Source: Chryseobacterium defluvii
GTDB taxonomy: Bacteria > Bacteroidota > Bacteroidia > Flavobacteriales > Weeksellaceae
Length of the DNA: 64,000 nt
Direction of reading: 5' to 3'
NCBI RefSeq assembly: GCF_003634775.1
Contig: NZ_RBXB01000003.1
Span: forward strand, 434,001-498,000
The notes below the pieces were generated by a model. The model did not search any database, had not been told where the DNA came from, and worked only from the letters and a program-made list of their open reading frames with translations. Numbering within the stretch: position 1 is the first letter of the stretch; the number at the start of each line of letters is the position of its first letter. Positions 7,799 to 17,311 of this stretch are shown piece after piece. The position numbers were made by a program, and so were the translations under genes.

Positions 7799-8380
7799 CT
7801 AGCTATTTTTCTCTATTTCTATATCAAGCTTATATAAGAGCCCCGGGACTTCCGAAAGTGAAAATTTCGCTTTTTTAAGACGGTTGGTGACCGGATCTAT
7901 AGAGTAATTGAAAGATGTTCGTAAATCAGCCTTTTCGAGGTTAGTGTTTTCAAAAACAGATCCTGCTAAATCGCAGTCATGGAACAAGGCATTAGAAAGG
8001 TCACATTCTTCAAAATCCACTTCAATCAATTTCGAATTTTTAAATGATATCTTTTTAAGAGAGGTTTTATAAAAGCTGGAATTGTTTAAGGAGCATCCGT
8101 CAAATGTAAAAGAAAGTCCAAATTCATTGCAATCGTTAAATGAAAGCCCAAGCATTTTACAATCTTTAAAAGCCACATCCCTGAAAGCCGTTTTTACAAG
8201 TTTAGCCAAACTCAGATTACATCCGGTGAACTCGCAGCCGGTAAATTTAAATCCTGAAAAATCGGCATGCTCAAAGCAACAGTTTTTAAAAGTACAGTTT
8301 TCATATTCGCCTTTTTCCAACGGATGTTGGGCAAAATCAGTATTGCTGAAATTTTGTTCTGAAATATAAGCTTCTTTCAT
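7799..8380 (-). CDS. Pentapeptide-repeat protein, Qnr/McbG-like
   Basis: A 193-residue protein made almost wholly of pentapeptide repeats (A(D/N)(L/F)xx pattern), for example CTFKNCCFEHADFSGFKF, CDLSNALFHDCDLAGSVF and TNLEKADLRTS. The repeats are predicted to form a right-handed quadrilateral beta-helix. The closing part YSIDPVTNRLKKAKFSLSEV is the C-terminal block found in the McbG/Qnr-like branch. Qnr proteins mimic DNA and shield gyrase from quinolones. That role is possible here but not shown, and many chromosomal homologues have no known function. It has no signal peptide and is monocistronic. Confidence 0.85.
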   Translation of the reverse strand: MKEAYISEQNFSNTDFAQHPLEKGEYENCTFKNCCFEHADFSGFKFTGCEFTGCNLSLAKLVKTAFRDVAFKDCKMLGLSFNDCNEFGLSFTFDGCSLNNSSFYKTSLKKISFKNSKLIEVDFEECDLSNALFHDCDLAGSVFENTNLEKADLRTSFNYSIDPVTNRLKKAKFSLSEVPGLLYKLDIEIEKNS

Positions 8381-8478
8381 ACACTATGCTTTTATGATTA
8401 TAATACGTCTTGATAATCTTTGATTTGGAACATACCGTGAGATATTGATTTTCTTTTTTTATACCATCTCCGATGAGG

Positions 8479-9708
8479 TTACACCAAGCTGTTTTTATCA
8501 GAATAATTTAATTTAAAGAAAATAAAGGTCATAATAGAAAATGCCAGCAATGAGCTTCCCCCATAACTGAAGTATGGCAACGGAATACCAACGGTTGGAA
8601 AAAGCCCCATAACCATTCCTAAATTGATCGAAAAGTGCATCAGAAGGATTGAGGCGAAACAATACCCAAAAACACGATTAAAAGTAGATTTCTGTCTTTC
8701 TGCGAGATAATAGATCCTGCCAATGTAGATCATGTAACAAAGAATCAGGATAGCACTCCCCACAAATCCCCATTCTTCTCCTACTGTACAGAAAATATAG
8801 TCGGTTTCCTGTTCAGGTACAAATTTACCCTGGGTAACGGAACCTTCGCGATATCCTTTCCCTAAAAGTCCCCCGGAACCGATTGCTGTTTTAGAATATA
8901 ATAAGTTATAACCGGAAGTATCTCTGAACGCTTTTTCACCTTTATAAAGAACTTCAATTCTTTCTCTTTGGTGCTTAGGAAGCTTTTCTAAAACATAAGG
9001 AGAAGCAAAAGCTAATCCGCATAATATAATAATGGAACCCGCAATCCCTGAGATAGAGATTACATTCCAGGACATTCTGTAATAATTCATGGCAATCCAT
9101 CCGCCGGCAATCAATACAATCGTAATGATTACATAAATAGGATTAACAGCCAACGAAACCAGGAATACTCCCGCAAACAGGAAGCCAACTCCAAATAACA
9201 ATCCGCTTAATCCTTCTCTGTATAAGGCAATAAAAAATGCAATGAATACCAGCATGGAGCCCACATCCGGAATAGCTAAAACCACTACTGCCGGAATACC
9301 TATAATCCCTAAAGAAGTCCACAGGGATTTCTTATTACTCAAATTAAAATCAGGTCCGGAAACATAGTTTGCTAACATAAGGGCGGTTCCTATTTTGGCA
9401 AATTCAACAGGCTGCATGGTAAAGCTTCCGAACTTATACCAGTTCTTTTGCCCTAAAATTTCTTTCCCGAAAGGAAAAAGGCCAATCAACAGTAATACCC
9501 CGCCTATATAAAAAATACCCGCCATGTTTTCGAAGAACTTACTTCTTCCAACAAATATAATAAGCCCAACAAACAGAGAAATACAGAAGAATATCAACTG
9601 CTTTTCTCCCAGCTTCTGATCCACGCTGTAAATGTTTGCAATCGCAAATGCGCAAAGCAGGAAATATAGGCCAAGCCCTATTTTATCTAATCCTTCCGTC
9701 CATTTCAT
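8479..9708 (-). CDS. rodA: RodA, SEDS peptidoglycan glycosyltransferase
   Basis: Polymerises lipid II into glycan strands for cell elongation, working with the transpeptidase PBP2. The 409 residues form about ten transmembrane helices. SEDS features visible are KIGTALMLANYV, the large periplasmic loop with GSGGLLGKGYREGS, and the C-terminal GIPLPYFSYGGSSLL. Its ATG overlaps the mrdA stop (ATGA, 4 bases), so the two are translationally coupled. It is the last gene of the mreBCD-mrdA-rodA operon. Confidence 0.95.
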   Translation of the reverse strand: MKWTEGLDKIGLGLYFLLCAFAIANIYSVDQKLGEKQLIFFCISLFVGLIIFVGRSKFFENMAGIFYIGGVLLLIGLFPFGKEILGQKNWYKFGSFTMQPVEFAKIGTALMLANYVSGPDFNLSNKKSLWTSLGIIGIPAVVVLAIPDVGSMLVFIAFFIALYREGLSGLLFGVGFLFAGVFLVSLAVNPIYVIITIVLIAGGWIAMNYYRMSWNVISISGIAGSIIILCGLAFASPYVLEKLPKHQRERIEVLYKGEKAFRDTSGYNLLYSKTAIGSGGLLGKGYREGSVTQGKFVPEQETDYIFCTVGEEWGFVGSAILILCYMIYIGRIYYLAERQKSTFNRVFGYCFASILLMHFSINLGMVMGLFPTVGIPLPYFSYGGSSLLAFSIMTFIFFKLNYSDKNSLV

Positions 9709-11735
9709 TGTTTCTTGGTTTTACTTATTTGGGTCTCTTCTTCTATTTTCTTCTTGAGCTTGGCTTTTTGTTTTTTAACAAATTCAATACTGTCCTGCAT
9801 TCTTTTAAGCTTAATGGAGTCCGGTTTTGGTTCTACATATAAGCCTTTTCGTTTCAGATCTGCAATCCATTGTCTTTTATATTCAGGCATAAAGCTGGAG
9901 GTTGTCATCTTTTTGTAAAGATGTTCTCTCTTCAAATCCCCGGTAATATATTTTTCTGCAATTACCGTACAAGCCGGACCAGCCCATGTAGCACCAAATC
10001 CCGCATGCTCCATTACGGCCGCTACAACAATTTTAGGTTTATCCGCCGGTGCAATCAATACAAAAATAGAGTTGTCTTTTCCTTGTGGAACTTGTGCTGT
10101 ACCCGTTTTAGCCAATTGGGTAAAGTCATTTGACTTCAACCCGTGCGCCGTACCTCTTAGAACTACCGCCTCCATTCCTTTCAGAACAGGAATAAAGTAC
10201 TTCGGATCAACCAGTGTTTTATGTTTCTTTTTAAATCTCGGATCCGGATTAGGCTTTCCATCAATGGATTTAACAATATGGGGAGTATAATACCATCCCT
10301 TATTGGCAATGGCTGCTGTATAATTGGCCAGCTGAAGAGGTGTAATCATTACATCCCCTTGTCCCATTCCATTAAAGACTGCACCGGTTGCTAAAGGATC
10401 CCAATTTTTATAATCCTTTTTAGAACCACTTGCTTTAAGAATAGCTTTCATTCGTTTTTCATAAAACTCTCCGGACGGAATCTTCCCGGGAGCCCCGGAA
10501 GCCAGGTCATTATTTAAAAACTGACCCACTCCAAAACTATTCATAATTTTCTTCCATTCATCCACTCCTTTGGAAGGGTTTCCAGGATATTTATTGATAA
10601 TTGCCAAATATGCATACGAAAAAAAACAGTTACTCGAAACCTGAATTGAAGGAATTAATGGATCTGCCCCTCCATGCCCTTTAATCCTCAGACCTCTGTA
10701 ATTAAATCCGCCACCGCAAGGAAAAACAGTGTTTTCATCCATAACACCCATCTGCATTGCAGCAAGAGCCGTCAACAATTTAAATGTTGACCCGGGTGGA
10801 TAAGCTGCCTGAACAGATCTATCAAACATAGGTTTGTTCTCGTAAATAGTATCTTTATTTAAAGCATAAATATTTTTAGATTTATTGGCTCCTGTAAACA
10901 AATTAGGATCGACATCCGGTCCTGTTGCCAGTGTTAGGATTTCCCCATTATTAGGGTCGATTGCAACTATAGCACCATGCTTATTCACCAACATTTCCTC
11001 TGCCATTCTCTGAAGATCATAATCGATGGTTAAAGTAATATCCTTACCCGTAACTACGTCCTTATCCAGCGTCCCGTTTTTATAAGACCCGATGCTTCTG
11101 AGTTTAATATCTTTCTGGATATATTTCATTCCTTTTATCCCGCGAAGCTCTTTTTCATACGATTTTTCAATTCCCCTTTTCCCTATGAAATCCCCGGGAA
11201 GATAATAGGTGGAATCTTTTTTAATTTCGCCTTCATTCACTTCACTTGTATACCCTAAAAGGTTTCCGGATGTAGAAACTTCATATTGGCGTTGAGGTCT
11301 TGAAACTATGCTAAACGCCGGATATTTAAAAATAATCTCCTGGACTCTGGCAATATCTTCCCTGCTAAGATCCTTGATAAAAGTCATAGGAGTCAGCTTG
11401 GAATAATATTTTTCTTTTTTGATGGTCTTGATTCTATTGATAAAATCTGATTTGGTGATCCTCATCAGATTACAAAACCCTAATGTATCAAAATCAGGCT
11501 TCATCAGAGCCTGGGTAAAGGAAATCTCATAAGCCGGCTGGTTACCCACCAAAATTTTCCCATTACGGTCGAAAACAACTCCCCTTTGCGGAATAATATA
11601 TTCAATTTTAATAGAGGTATTGGCGGCATTTAAGGCATAACGGTCTGTAAACAGCTGCAAATAAGCAAGTCTCGCCACAAAAATTGCGGCAACAACGATA
11701 AGAACGGAAAAGATTTTTAAATAACGTGTGTTCAA
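9705..11735 (-). CDS. mrdA: Penicillin-binding protein 2 (elongation-specific transpeptidase)
   Basis: Class B PBP that cross-links peptidoglycan in the elongasome. It has one N-terminal membrane anchor (about 8-28), a dimerisation/pedestal region (about 50-220), and the transpeptidase domain with SxxK in PPGSTFKLL, SxN in VSSNCFF and KTG in LAKTGTAQ. A basic Lys-rich tail (about 640-676) ends the protein. The start codon is TTG and overlaps the mreD stop (TTGA). No in-frame ATG lies near the N-terminus, so the TTG is probably real. Length 676 is within the family range. Confidence 0.95.
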   Translation of the reverse strand: MNTRYLKIFSVLIVVAAIFVARLAYLQLFTDRYALNAANTSIKIEYIIPQRGVVFDRNGKILVGNQPAYEISFTQALMKPDFDTLGFCNLMRITKSDFINRIKTIKKEKYYSKLTPMTFIKDLSREDIARVQEIIFKYPAFSIVSRPQRQYEVSTSGNLLGYTSEVNEGEIKKDSTYYLPGDFIGKRGIEKSYEKELRGIKGMKYIQKDIKLRSIGSYKNGTLDKDVVTGKDITLTIDYDLQRMAEEMLVNKHGAIVAIDPNNGEILTLATGPDVDPNLFTGANKSKNIYALNKDTIYENKPMFDRSVQAAYPPGSTFKLLTALAAMQMGVMDENTVFPCGGGFNYRGLRIKGHGGADPLIPSIQVSSNCFFSYAYLAIINKYPGNPSKGVDEWKKIMNSFGVGQFLNNDLASGAPGKIPSGEFYEKRMKAILKASGSKKDYKNWDPLATGAVFNGMGQGDVMITPLQLANYTAAIANKGWYYTPHIVKSIDGKPNPDPRFKKKHKTLVDPKYFIPVLKGMEAVVLRGTAHGLKSNDFTQLAKTGTAQVPQGKDNSIFVLIAPADKPKIVVAAVMEHAGFGATWAGPACTVIAEKYITGDLKREHLYKKMTTSSFMPEYKRQWIADLKRKGLYVEPKPDSIKLKRMQDSIEFVKKQKAKLKKKIEEETQISKTKKQ

Positions 11736-12238
11736 ACTTTTTGTTTGATTTTAAATATTAATGCATATATAACGATAAATATAAAGGAAATTATACTTGT
11801 TACCAATACATTAAGTAATATTTCAAAAAACCTGCTCAACTTAAAAAATTCAATGTACTGCACTAAAAGCTGGTGCAGAAAAATACTTGAAAACAGGAAC
11901 AACAGGAACTGAGCCCATTGAAGAGACTGAAAAGAAAAAAAATCTGTAGATGTATCTGTAGATGTCCTGAAAATCAAGGTCCTGAAGTAGGCAATTAAAG
12001 TCGTTGCAAATGCATTGATGCCTCCCGAATTTAAAAACATGTCAATAGCAAGGCCTATTAAGAAGCTTAATGCCAGAAACTGGAATTTATTTCTGAAGAA
12101 GGGATAAAACATGACAAATACGGGATACAGTACCGGTGTGTACTTTCCGAATAACGTAATCCTGTTCAAAACAAAGATTTGCAATGCAACAAGAAAAATC
12201 ATGATTAAAATATCCGTAAATAATGTCCTGCTAATCAT
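11732..12238 (-). CDS. mreD: Rod shape-determining protein MreD
   Basis: Small integral membrane protein of the elongasome that contacts MreC. The 168 residues have about five hydrophobic segments (for example TDILIMIFLVALQIFVLN and ILLNVLVTSIISFIFIVIYA) and the typical FLIGLAIDMF motif. Sequence alone would be weak, but its place between mreC and mrdA, overlapping both (8 and 4 bases), makes the call firm. Confidence 0.88.
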   Translation of the reverse strand: MISRTLFTDILIMIFLVALQIFVLNRITLFGKYTPVLYPVFVMFYPFFRNKFQFLALSFLIGLAIDMFLNSGGINAFATTLIAYFRTLIFRTSTDTSTDFFSFQSLQWAQFLLFLFSSIFLHQLLVQYIEFFKLSRFFEILLNVLVTSIISFIFIVIYALIFKIKQKV

Positions 12239-13085
12239 TTTCTTTTTTTATTACTGCCTGCAATGTATCCTGGATTCTCTGTACCTCAGCTTTCTTAAGA
12301 TTTTTAACAACATACACCTTGCTCAATGCCCCCATCTTTTCGCTGAGCTCCACTGAAATATCCCAGAAACCCGTTTTATTATCTACTGAGTATCCTGCAA
12401 TGGTACCAATCATAACACCTTTAGGGAAAATCGCTGATTTTCCGTCGGTGACAACAGTATCCCCGATTTTCAAAGCAACATATTTGGGAATATCTGCTAA
12501 GTGCATTACTCTTGAATTATCTCCGCCCCAAGTTAGGGTACCAAAGTATCCTGAATTTTTTAAGGCCGCATTGATCCGGATCTTATTAACGCTTAAAACG
12601 GACTGAACCAGTGCATAGCTGTCTGTAGAATTGATAACAATTCCGGCAATTCCTTTCGGAGCCATTACGCCCATTTGTGGAAACACCCCGTCTCTTTTCC
12701 CACGGTTGATCGTGAAATAATTATTCCTTCTGTTGATACTGTTAAACACAATCTCTCCATCTACAAATGTATAAATCTGTCCTCCTCCCAGCGTATCATG
12801 AACTTTTCTGAAAACTGGATTTTTTGCACCCTCTTTTCCATAAAGCTGTACCATTAAGGCTTTATTCTGGGCTACCAGATCCTCGTTGATCTGCTTTAGC
12901 TTAAGGTAAGAAACACCTTCGTCGATATATCCCGAAACCCAGGAATTGAAGGCAGCGGTTTGCCCGGCAATCCAGGATCTCTGCATGGCGTTTTTAGAGA
13001 ATATCAGAACCAGAGCAATAATTTGCAAGAAAATAAAGAAGACAAAAAGTGCGTTCTTCGAAAATAATCTCAGCAAAAATCCCAT
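12231..13085 (-). CDS. mreC: Rod shape-determining protein MreC
   Basis: Bitopic scaffold that links MreB filaments to PBP2 in the periplasm. It has a short cytoplasmic tail and a transmembrane helix (about 9-30), a coiled-coil stretch (about 55-80, LKLKQINEDLVAQNKALMVQ), and then the double beta-barrel domain with NRGKRDGVFPQMGVM, GIAGIVI and PKGVMIGTI. At 284 residues it has the usual length. It lies 30 bases after mreB in the same operon. Confidence 0.93.
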   Translation of the reverse strand: MGFLLRLFSKNALFVFFIFLQIIALVLIFSKNAMQRSWIAGQTAAFNSWVSGYIDEGVSYLKLKQINEDLVAQNKALMVQLYGKEGAKNPVFRKVHDTLGGGQIYTFVDGEIVFNSINRRNNYFTINRGKRDGVFPQMGVMAPKGIAGIVINSTDSYALVQSVLSVNKIRINAALKNSGYFGTLTWGGDNSRVMHLADIPKYVALKIGDTVVTDGKSAIFPKGVMIGTIAGYSVDNKTGFWDISVELSEKMGALSKVYVVKNLKKAEVQRIQDTLQAVIKKEND

Positions 13086-13115
13086 TCAGATAATATAAGT
13101 TCGTAAAAGTTAAAA

Positions 13116-14141
13116 TTATTTAATTAAGAAATTGAACTTATCCATATTCTTAAGCGCAATACCCGTTCCTCGCACTACGGCTCTCAACGGATCCTCCGCT
13201 ACAAACACAGGAAGACCTGTCTTTTTGTGAATTCTGTCTGCAAGACCTCTCAATAAGGCGCCTCCACCTGCAAGATAGATCCCTGTTTTATAGATATCTG
13301 CAGCTAATTCAGGTGGTGTTAAAGAAAGAGTTTCCATTACAGCATCTTCAATTCTGATGATCGATTTGTCCAATGCCCTGGCGATCTCCTTATATCCAAC
13401 CATAATTTCCTTTGGTTTTCCAGTGATAAGGTCTCTTCCTTGTACCGGGATGTCTTCGATATCTACATCAAGATCTTCAACGGCAGATCCCACTTCAATC
13501 TTCACTCTCTCTGCTGTTCTTTCTCCGATGTATAAATTATGATGAGTTCTTAAATAATATGCAATATCATTAGTAAATACGTCTCCTGCAATTTTCACGG
13601 ACTTATCACAAACAATACCTCCTAAAGCCACTACTGCGATTTCCGTAGTTCCTCCACCTATATCGATGATCATGTTACCTTCAGGTTTCTGAACATCAAT
13701 ACCCACTCCTATTGCAGCAGCCATTGGTTCATAGATCAATTTCACTTCCTTTGCATTTACTTTTTGTGCAGAATCTCTTACCGCTCTCTTCTCCACTTCT
13801 GTAATTCCTGAAGGGATACAGATCACGATTCTTAATGCCGGTTGAATGAATTTACCTTTAATTCCGGGAATTTTTTTGATAAATTCTTTGATCATATGTT
13901 CAGAAGCATGAAAATCTGCAATTACCCCATCTTTCAATGGACGGATAGTTTTGATATCCTCATGAGTTTTTCCCTGCATATGCTTTGCCTGTTCCCCTAC
14001 AGCAATCGGCCTTCCCGTAGAACGCTCTATGGCAACTATTGAAGGCTGATCAATAACGATCTTATTATTATGAATGATAAGGGTATTAGCAGTTCCTAGG
14101 TCTATCGCAATTTCTTGCGTAAACATATCAAATAAACTCAT
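13116..14141 (-). CDS. mreB: Actin-like rod shape-determining protein MreB
   Basis: Cytoplasmic actin homologue whose membrane-bound filaments direct lateral wall synthesis. The nucleotide-binding motifs are clear: phosphate-1 DLGTANTLI (about 15-23), phosphate-2 DIGGGTTEIAV (about 165) and the adenosine motif GIYLAGGGALLRGL. Length is 341. It is the first gene of the operon, with a -7 box at 14166-14173. Confidence 0.97.
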   Translation of the reverse strand: MSLFDMFTQEIAIDLGTANTLIIHNNKIVIDQPSIVAIERSTGRPIAVGEQAKHMQGKTHEDIKTIRPLKDGVIADFHASEHMIKEFIKKIPGIKGKFIQPALRIVICIPSGITEVEKRAVRDSAQKVNAKEVKLIYEPMAAAIGVGIDVQKPEGNMIIDIGGGTTEIAVVALGGIVCDKSVKIAGDVFTNDIAYYLRTHHNLYIGERTAERVKIEVGSAVEDLDVDIEDIPVQGRDLITGKPKEIMVGYKEIARALDKSIIRIEDAVMETLSLTPPELAADIYKTGIYLAGGGALLRGLADRIHKKTGLPVFVAEDPLRAVVRGTGIALKNMDKFNFLIK

Positions 14142-14165
14142 ATATTTCTTCTGATTTTAAGATTA

Positions 14166-14173
14166 CAAAGATA
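14166..14173 (-). promoter_or_regulatory. -7 box TATCTTTG of the mreB operon
   Basis: TAnnTTTG match on the minus strand, 25 bases before the mreB ATG. It shares a 232-base AT-rich region with the divergent hemA promoter. Confidence 0.6.
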
Positions 14174-14368
14174 TAAATTAAACACGACGAATAAAATTCA
14201 ACGCGTATATAATTTGGTTAAAATTTTATTAAAATTTGAAATATTTTTTTAACGATTTCTCTGCATTTTTCTATACATTAAAAATTGCCATCAACTCAAC
14301 CTCTTTTTTATAGTTTTTTACGATAATTATCATATACATTATCAGAGAATGATTAATTAAAAAAAACG

Positions 14369-14376
14369 TAAATTTG
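14369..14376 (+). promoter_or_regulatory. -7 box TAAATTTG of the hem genes
   Basis: Full TAnnTTTGC match. Transcription should start near 14381-14384, so a TTG at 14374 cannot be the hemA start and the ATG at 14386 would be almost leaderless. Confidence 0.65.
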
Positions 14377-14403
14377 CGACTGCTTATGTTACAGTATTCT
14401 GAT

Positions 14404-15660
14404 ATGCATCAAACATCAAATTTCGCCGTACTTTCTATAAGCTACGAAAAAGCTGACGGAGAAACACGTGGGAAGTTTGCTTTTTTTGATGAAAATATTA
14501 AAAGTTTCGTTTCCCGAATTCATGATGAAGATTTAGGAGATGCTTTTGTGGTATCCACCTGTAACAGAACAGAAATCTATACCACTACTCCCAATTACCT
14601 TTTAGTTGCGGAAGAATATTGCAAAACAATCGGTGTTCATCTTACGGATTTCCTTCAGTTTGCCAATATTCTGACAAAAGAAGAAGCTTTAACCCATTTG
14701 TTTAGGGTAGCGGCAGGCTTGGAAAGCCAGATTATTGGTGATTTCGAAATTATCGGGCAGATTAAGAAAGCCTACAGTCGTTTTAAAAAAGAAAGACAAA
14801 ATTCTAACCCGTATCTGGAAAGAGCCATTAATTCGGCAATTCAGATTTCCAAAAGAATTAAAAATGAAACCGGAATTTCAAACGGTGCGGCTTCTGTTTC
14901 CTATGCCGCCGTTCATTACATCTTAAATAATCAAAAAAGGATCACCGACAAAAACATCCTTCTTTTAGGAGTGGGCGAAATCGGGCAGAACACCGTTGAA
15001 AACCTGGTGAAACACGTTTATCAGCCTAAGATTAAAATTGCCAACAGAACCCAGGAAAAAGCGGAAAAAATCTCACAGAAATACAACATTCCTCACGTTG
15101 ACTATGCTGATTTTGACAAAGAATTGAGGAATACTGATATCCTTATTGTGGCCACAGGTGCAAAACATCCCATTATCAATTCTTCTCATTTTCCCAACGG
15201 AAAGGAAACATTGGTTATTGATCTTTCCATTCCCCATAATGTAGAGAAAGACGTTACCAATAATGAGAATGTAACGCTAGTGGATGTTGATGAGCTTTCT
15301 AAACAAATTCAGGAAACTATTCAGCAAAGGGAAAAAGAAATTCCAAAAGCGGAAAAAATCATCAAGGAAATGACCAAAGACTTCCTTGAATGGGAAAAAA
15401 AGAGAAGATTAGCACCTAATATCCATCATTTCAAAGCGGTTTTAAAAAATATGGAACGCAATGAAATGCATAACTTTTACAGAAAAAACAAATACATCAA
15501 TGTAACGGATATGGAGCTTTCTGATAAAATGATCCAGAAAATCACCAACCGTTTTGCAAAATATATCATCGATAATCCTTGGAAAGCCGAAGAAATTAGT
15601 AAATTAATGCACGAAATATTAGTTGAACAACCAAACAACGAATTCAATGAAAAGCATTAG
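14404..15660 (+). CDS. hemA: Glutamyl-tRNA reductase
   Basis: First committed step of C5-pathway tetrapyrrole synthesis: reduces glutamyl-tRNA to glutamate-1-semialdehyde with NADPH. Visible are the catalytic Cys in STCNRTEIY (about residue 53), GLESQIIGDFEI, an NADPH-binding LLGVGEIGQNTVENL and a C-terminal dimerisation helix region. I chose the ATG at 14404, which leaves nine residues before the conserved core and a sensible leader after the -7 box. ATG 14386 is the alternative. The frame also continues up to a TTG inside the promoter box. The 3' end overlaps hemC by 14 bases. Confidence 0.93.
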   Translation: MHQTSNFAVLSISYEKADGETRGKFAFFDENIKSFVSRIHDEDLGDAFVVSTCNRTEIYTTTPNYLLVAEEYCKTIGVHLTDFLQFANILTKEEALTHLFRVAAGLESQIIGDFEIIGQIKKAYSRFKKERQNSNPYLERAINSAIQISKRIKNETGISNGAASVSYAAVHYILNNQKRITDKNILLLGVGEIGQNTVENLVKHVYQPKIKIANRTQEKAEKISQKYNIPHVDYADFDKELRNTDILIVATGAKHPIINSSHFPNGKETLVIDLSIPHNVEKDVTNNENVTLVDVDELSKQIQETIQQREKEIPKAEKIIKEMTKDFLEWEKKRRLAPNIHHFKAVLKNMERNEMHNFYRKNKYINVTDMELSDKMIQKITNRFAKYIIDNPWKAEEISKLMHEILVEQPNNEFNEKH

Positions 15661-16558
15661 AATCGGAACAAGGAATTCCGCACTTGCACTTTGGCAGGCG
15701 AGAGAAGTTGCAAGGCACTTACAAAACAATAACTATTTAACCGAGATCGTTCCTATTGTTTCTTCCGGGGATAAAAATCTTACCCAACCCCTTTATTCTT
15801 TAGGGATTACCGGAGTTTTCACAAGGGACCTTGATGTGGCATTATTAAATGACGAGATTGATATTGCCGTACATTCTTTAAAAGATGTACCCACTCAGTT
15901 ACCTGAAAATATTGAACTGGTCTCTTACCTTGAAAGAGATTATCCTCAGGATGTCCTGATCCGAAAGGAAGAATCCAGAAATAAGGAGTTCCACGAATTA
16001 AAACTGGCAACAAGCAGTTTAAGAAGAAGGGCTTTCTGGTTAAAATACTATCCGGATGCCACTTTTTCCGATATCCGAGGAAACATCCAAACCCGTCTTC
16101 AAAAACTGGAAGAGGGAGATTTTGATGCTACTATTTTATCTTTAGCCGGAATCAAAAGAATGAAAATGAGCATTGATTATGAAATGCTTCCATTGATGAT
16201 TTCAGCACCGTCACAAGGAGTAATAACGGTTGCCGGACATTCTGATAAAAAAGAAATCAACGAGATCGTAAAACAGATGACCAATCATAAGCGTACCCAG
16301 ATCTGTGTTGAAATGGAAAGAAATTTCCTGAATACTCTGGAAGGAGGATGTACGGCACCTATCGGAGCTTTTGTAGAAATCATCGAAAACCAGGTTCGCT
16401 TTAAAGCCGCCCTGTGTTCATTGGATGGCAAAAATTGTATCTCGCTGGACGAGAACTTCGAATACAATGAAGCGGAGAATTTTGGAGAAAAATTCGCTAA
16501 AGTTATCCTTGAAAACGGTGGAAAAGAATTGATGGCAGAAATTAAAGGCAAGCTGTAA
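15647..16558 (+). CDS. hemC: Porphobilinogen deaminase (hydroxymethylbilane synthase)
   Basis: Condenses four porphobilinogens into hydroxymethylbilane. Begins MKSIRIGTRNSALALWQA, the standard HemC N-terminus. A longer frame opens at a TTG at 15623, but those residues match nothing in the family. DIRGNIQTRLQKL carries conserved Arg residues, and the dipyrromethane cofactor Cys is in GGCTAPIGAF. The 303-residue length is normal. Its start lies inside the end of hemA, suggesting coupled translation. Confidence 0.95.
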   Translation: MKSIRIGTRNSALALWQAREVARHLQNNNYLTEIVPIVSSGDKNLTQPLYSLGITGVFTRDLDVALLNDEIDIAVHSLKDVPTQLPENIELVSYLERDYPQDVLIRKEESRNKEFHELKLATSSLRRRAFWLKYYPDATFSDIRGNIQTRLQKLEEGDFDATILSLAGIKRMKMSIDYEMLPLMISAPSQGVITVAGHSDKKEINEIVKQMTNHKRTQICVEMERNFLNTLEGGCTAPIGAFVEIIENQVRFKAALCSLDGKNCISLDENFEYNEAENFGEKFAKVILENGGKELMAEIKGKL

Positions 16559-16591
16559 AACGTTCCTTTATTCCCACATAATTCAACGAAA

Positions 16592-17272
16592 ATGAAAATC
16601 TTATTTACCAAAAATATAGACCCGTTTGTGATATCCAAAGAATTAGGAAGGGATATTTCGGCAGACTATGTTGAGGTAATTAAGGTTGATCCTATACAAG
16701 TAACCCCATTTGACTTAAAAAATTATTCTTTGATTTTTTCGAGCGTGAATGGGGTAAATTCTTTTTTTAAAAATCAATTCAAGCCTAACGAAGATTTCAC
16801 TGCAAAAAACTACAATAAGATCTATTGTGTAGGAGAAAAAACGAAAAAGGAATTGCGAAAGCATGGTTTTGGAACTTTTAAAGTAGTAAGGGACGCAGAA
16901 ACGCTCTCAAAATTTATTATCGGTAATTGTCCGCATGAAAAATTCCTTCACTTTTGTGGAAACCTGGCCATCGATGTTCTTGACAAAAGCCTTCCATTAC
17001 AGAATATCAAGTATAAAAAAGTGACGGTGTATCATACTACAGAAACCTATCCTTCTATACCTGAAAAATATCATGCTGTAGTTTTTTTTAGTCCAAGCGG
17101 AGTTCGTAGTTTTGCAAAGCACAACTCATTGGAAGGAATGAAACTATTTTCCATAGGAGAAACCACTTCCAACGAATTGAAAAAATACACAAAGGAAAAA
17201 ATCTTCACTTCCGAAGGAAGAAATTTACACTCTATTTTAGAAATCATAAAAAAAGAGAGTAGCAGCATATGA
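16592..17272 (+). CDS. hemD: Uroporphyrinogen-III synthase
   Basis: Cyclises hydroxymethylbilane with inversion of ring D. HemD diverges strongly, but the pattern is right: FTKNID at the start, LIFSSVNGVNSFF, YCVGEKTKKELRKHGF, and VVFFSPSGVRSFAKHN with LFSIGETTSNEL in the second half. The 226-residue length and the place between hemC and hemE support the call. Confidence 0.87.
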   Translation: MKILFTKNIDPFVISKELGRDISADYVEVIKVDPIQVTPFDLKNYSLIFSSVNGVNSFFKNQFKPNEDFTAKNYNKIYCVGEKTKKELRKHGFGTFKVVRDAETLSKFIIGNCPHEKFLHFCGNLAIDVLDKSLPLQNIKYKKVTVYHTTETYPSIPEKYHAVVFFSPSGVRSFAKHNSLEGMKLFSIGETTSNELKKYTKEKIFTSEGRNLHSILEIIKKESSSI

Positions 17273-17311
17273 ATACCTATTGCCGGAAAAGCAATATTGA
17301 TTAAATAAGTT

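Noticed and set aside
8082..8369. 95-codon plus-strand frame opposite the pentapeptide-repeat gene
   Set aside because: Pentapeptide repeats leave the complementary strand open by composition; no promoter or start context.
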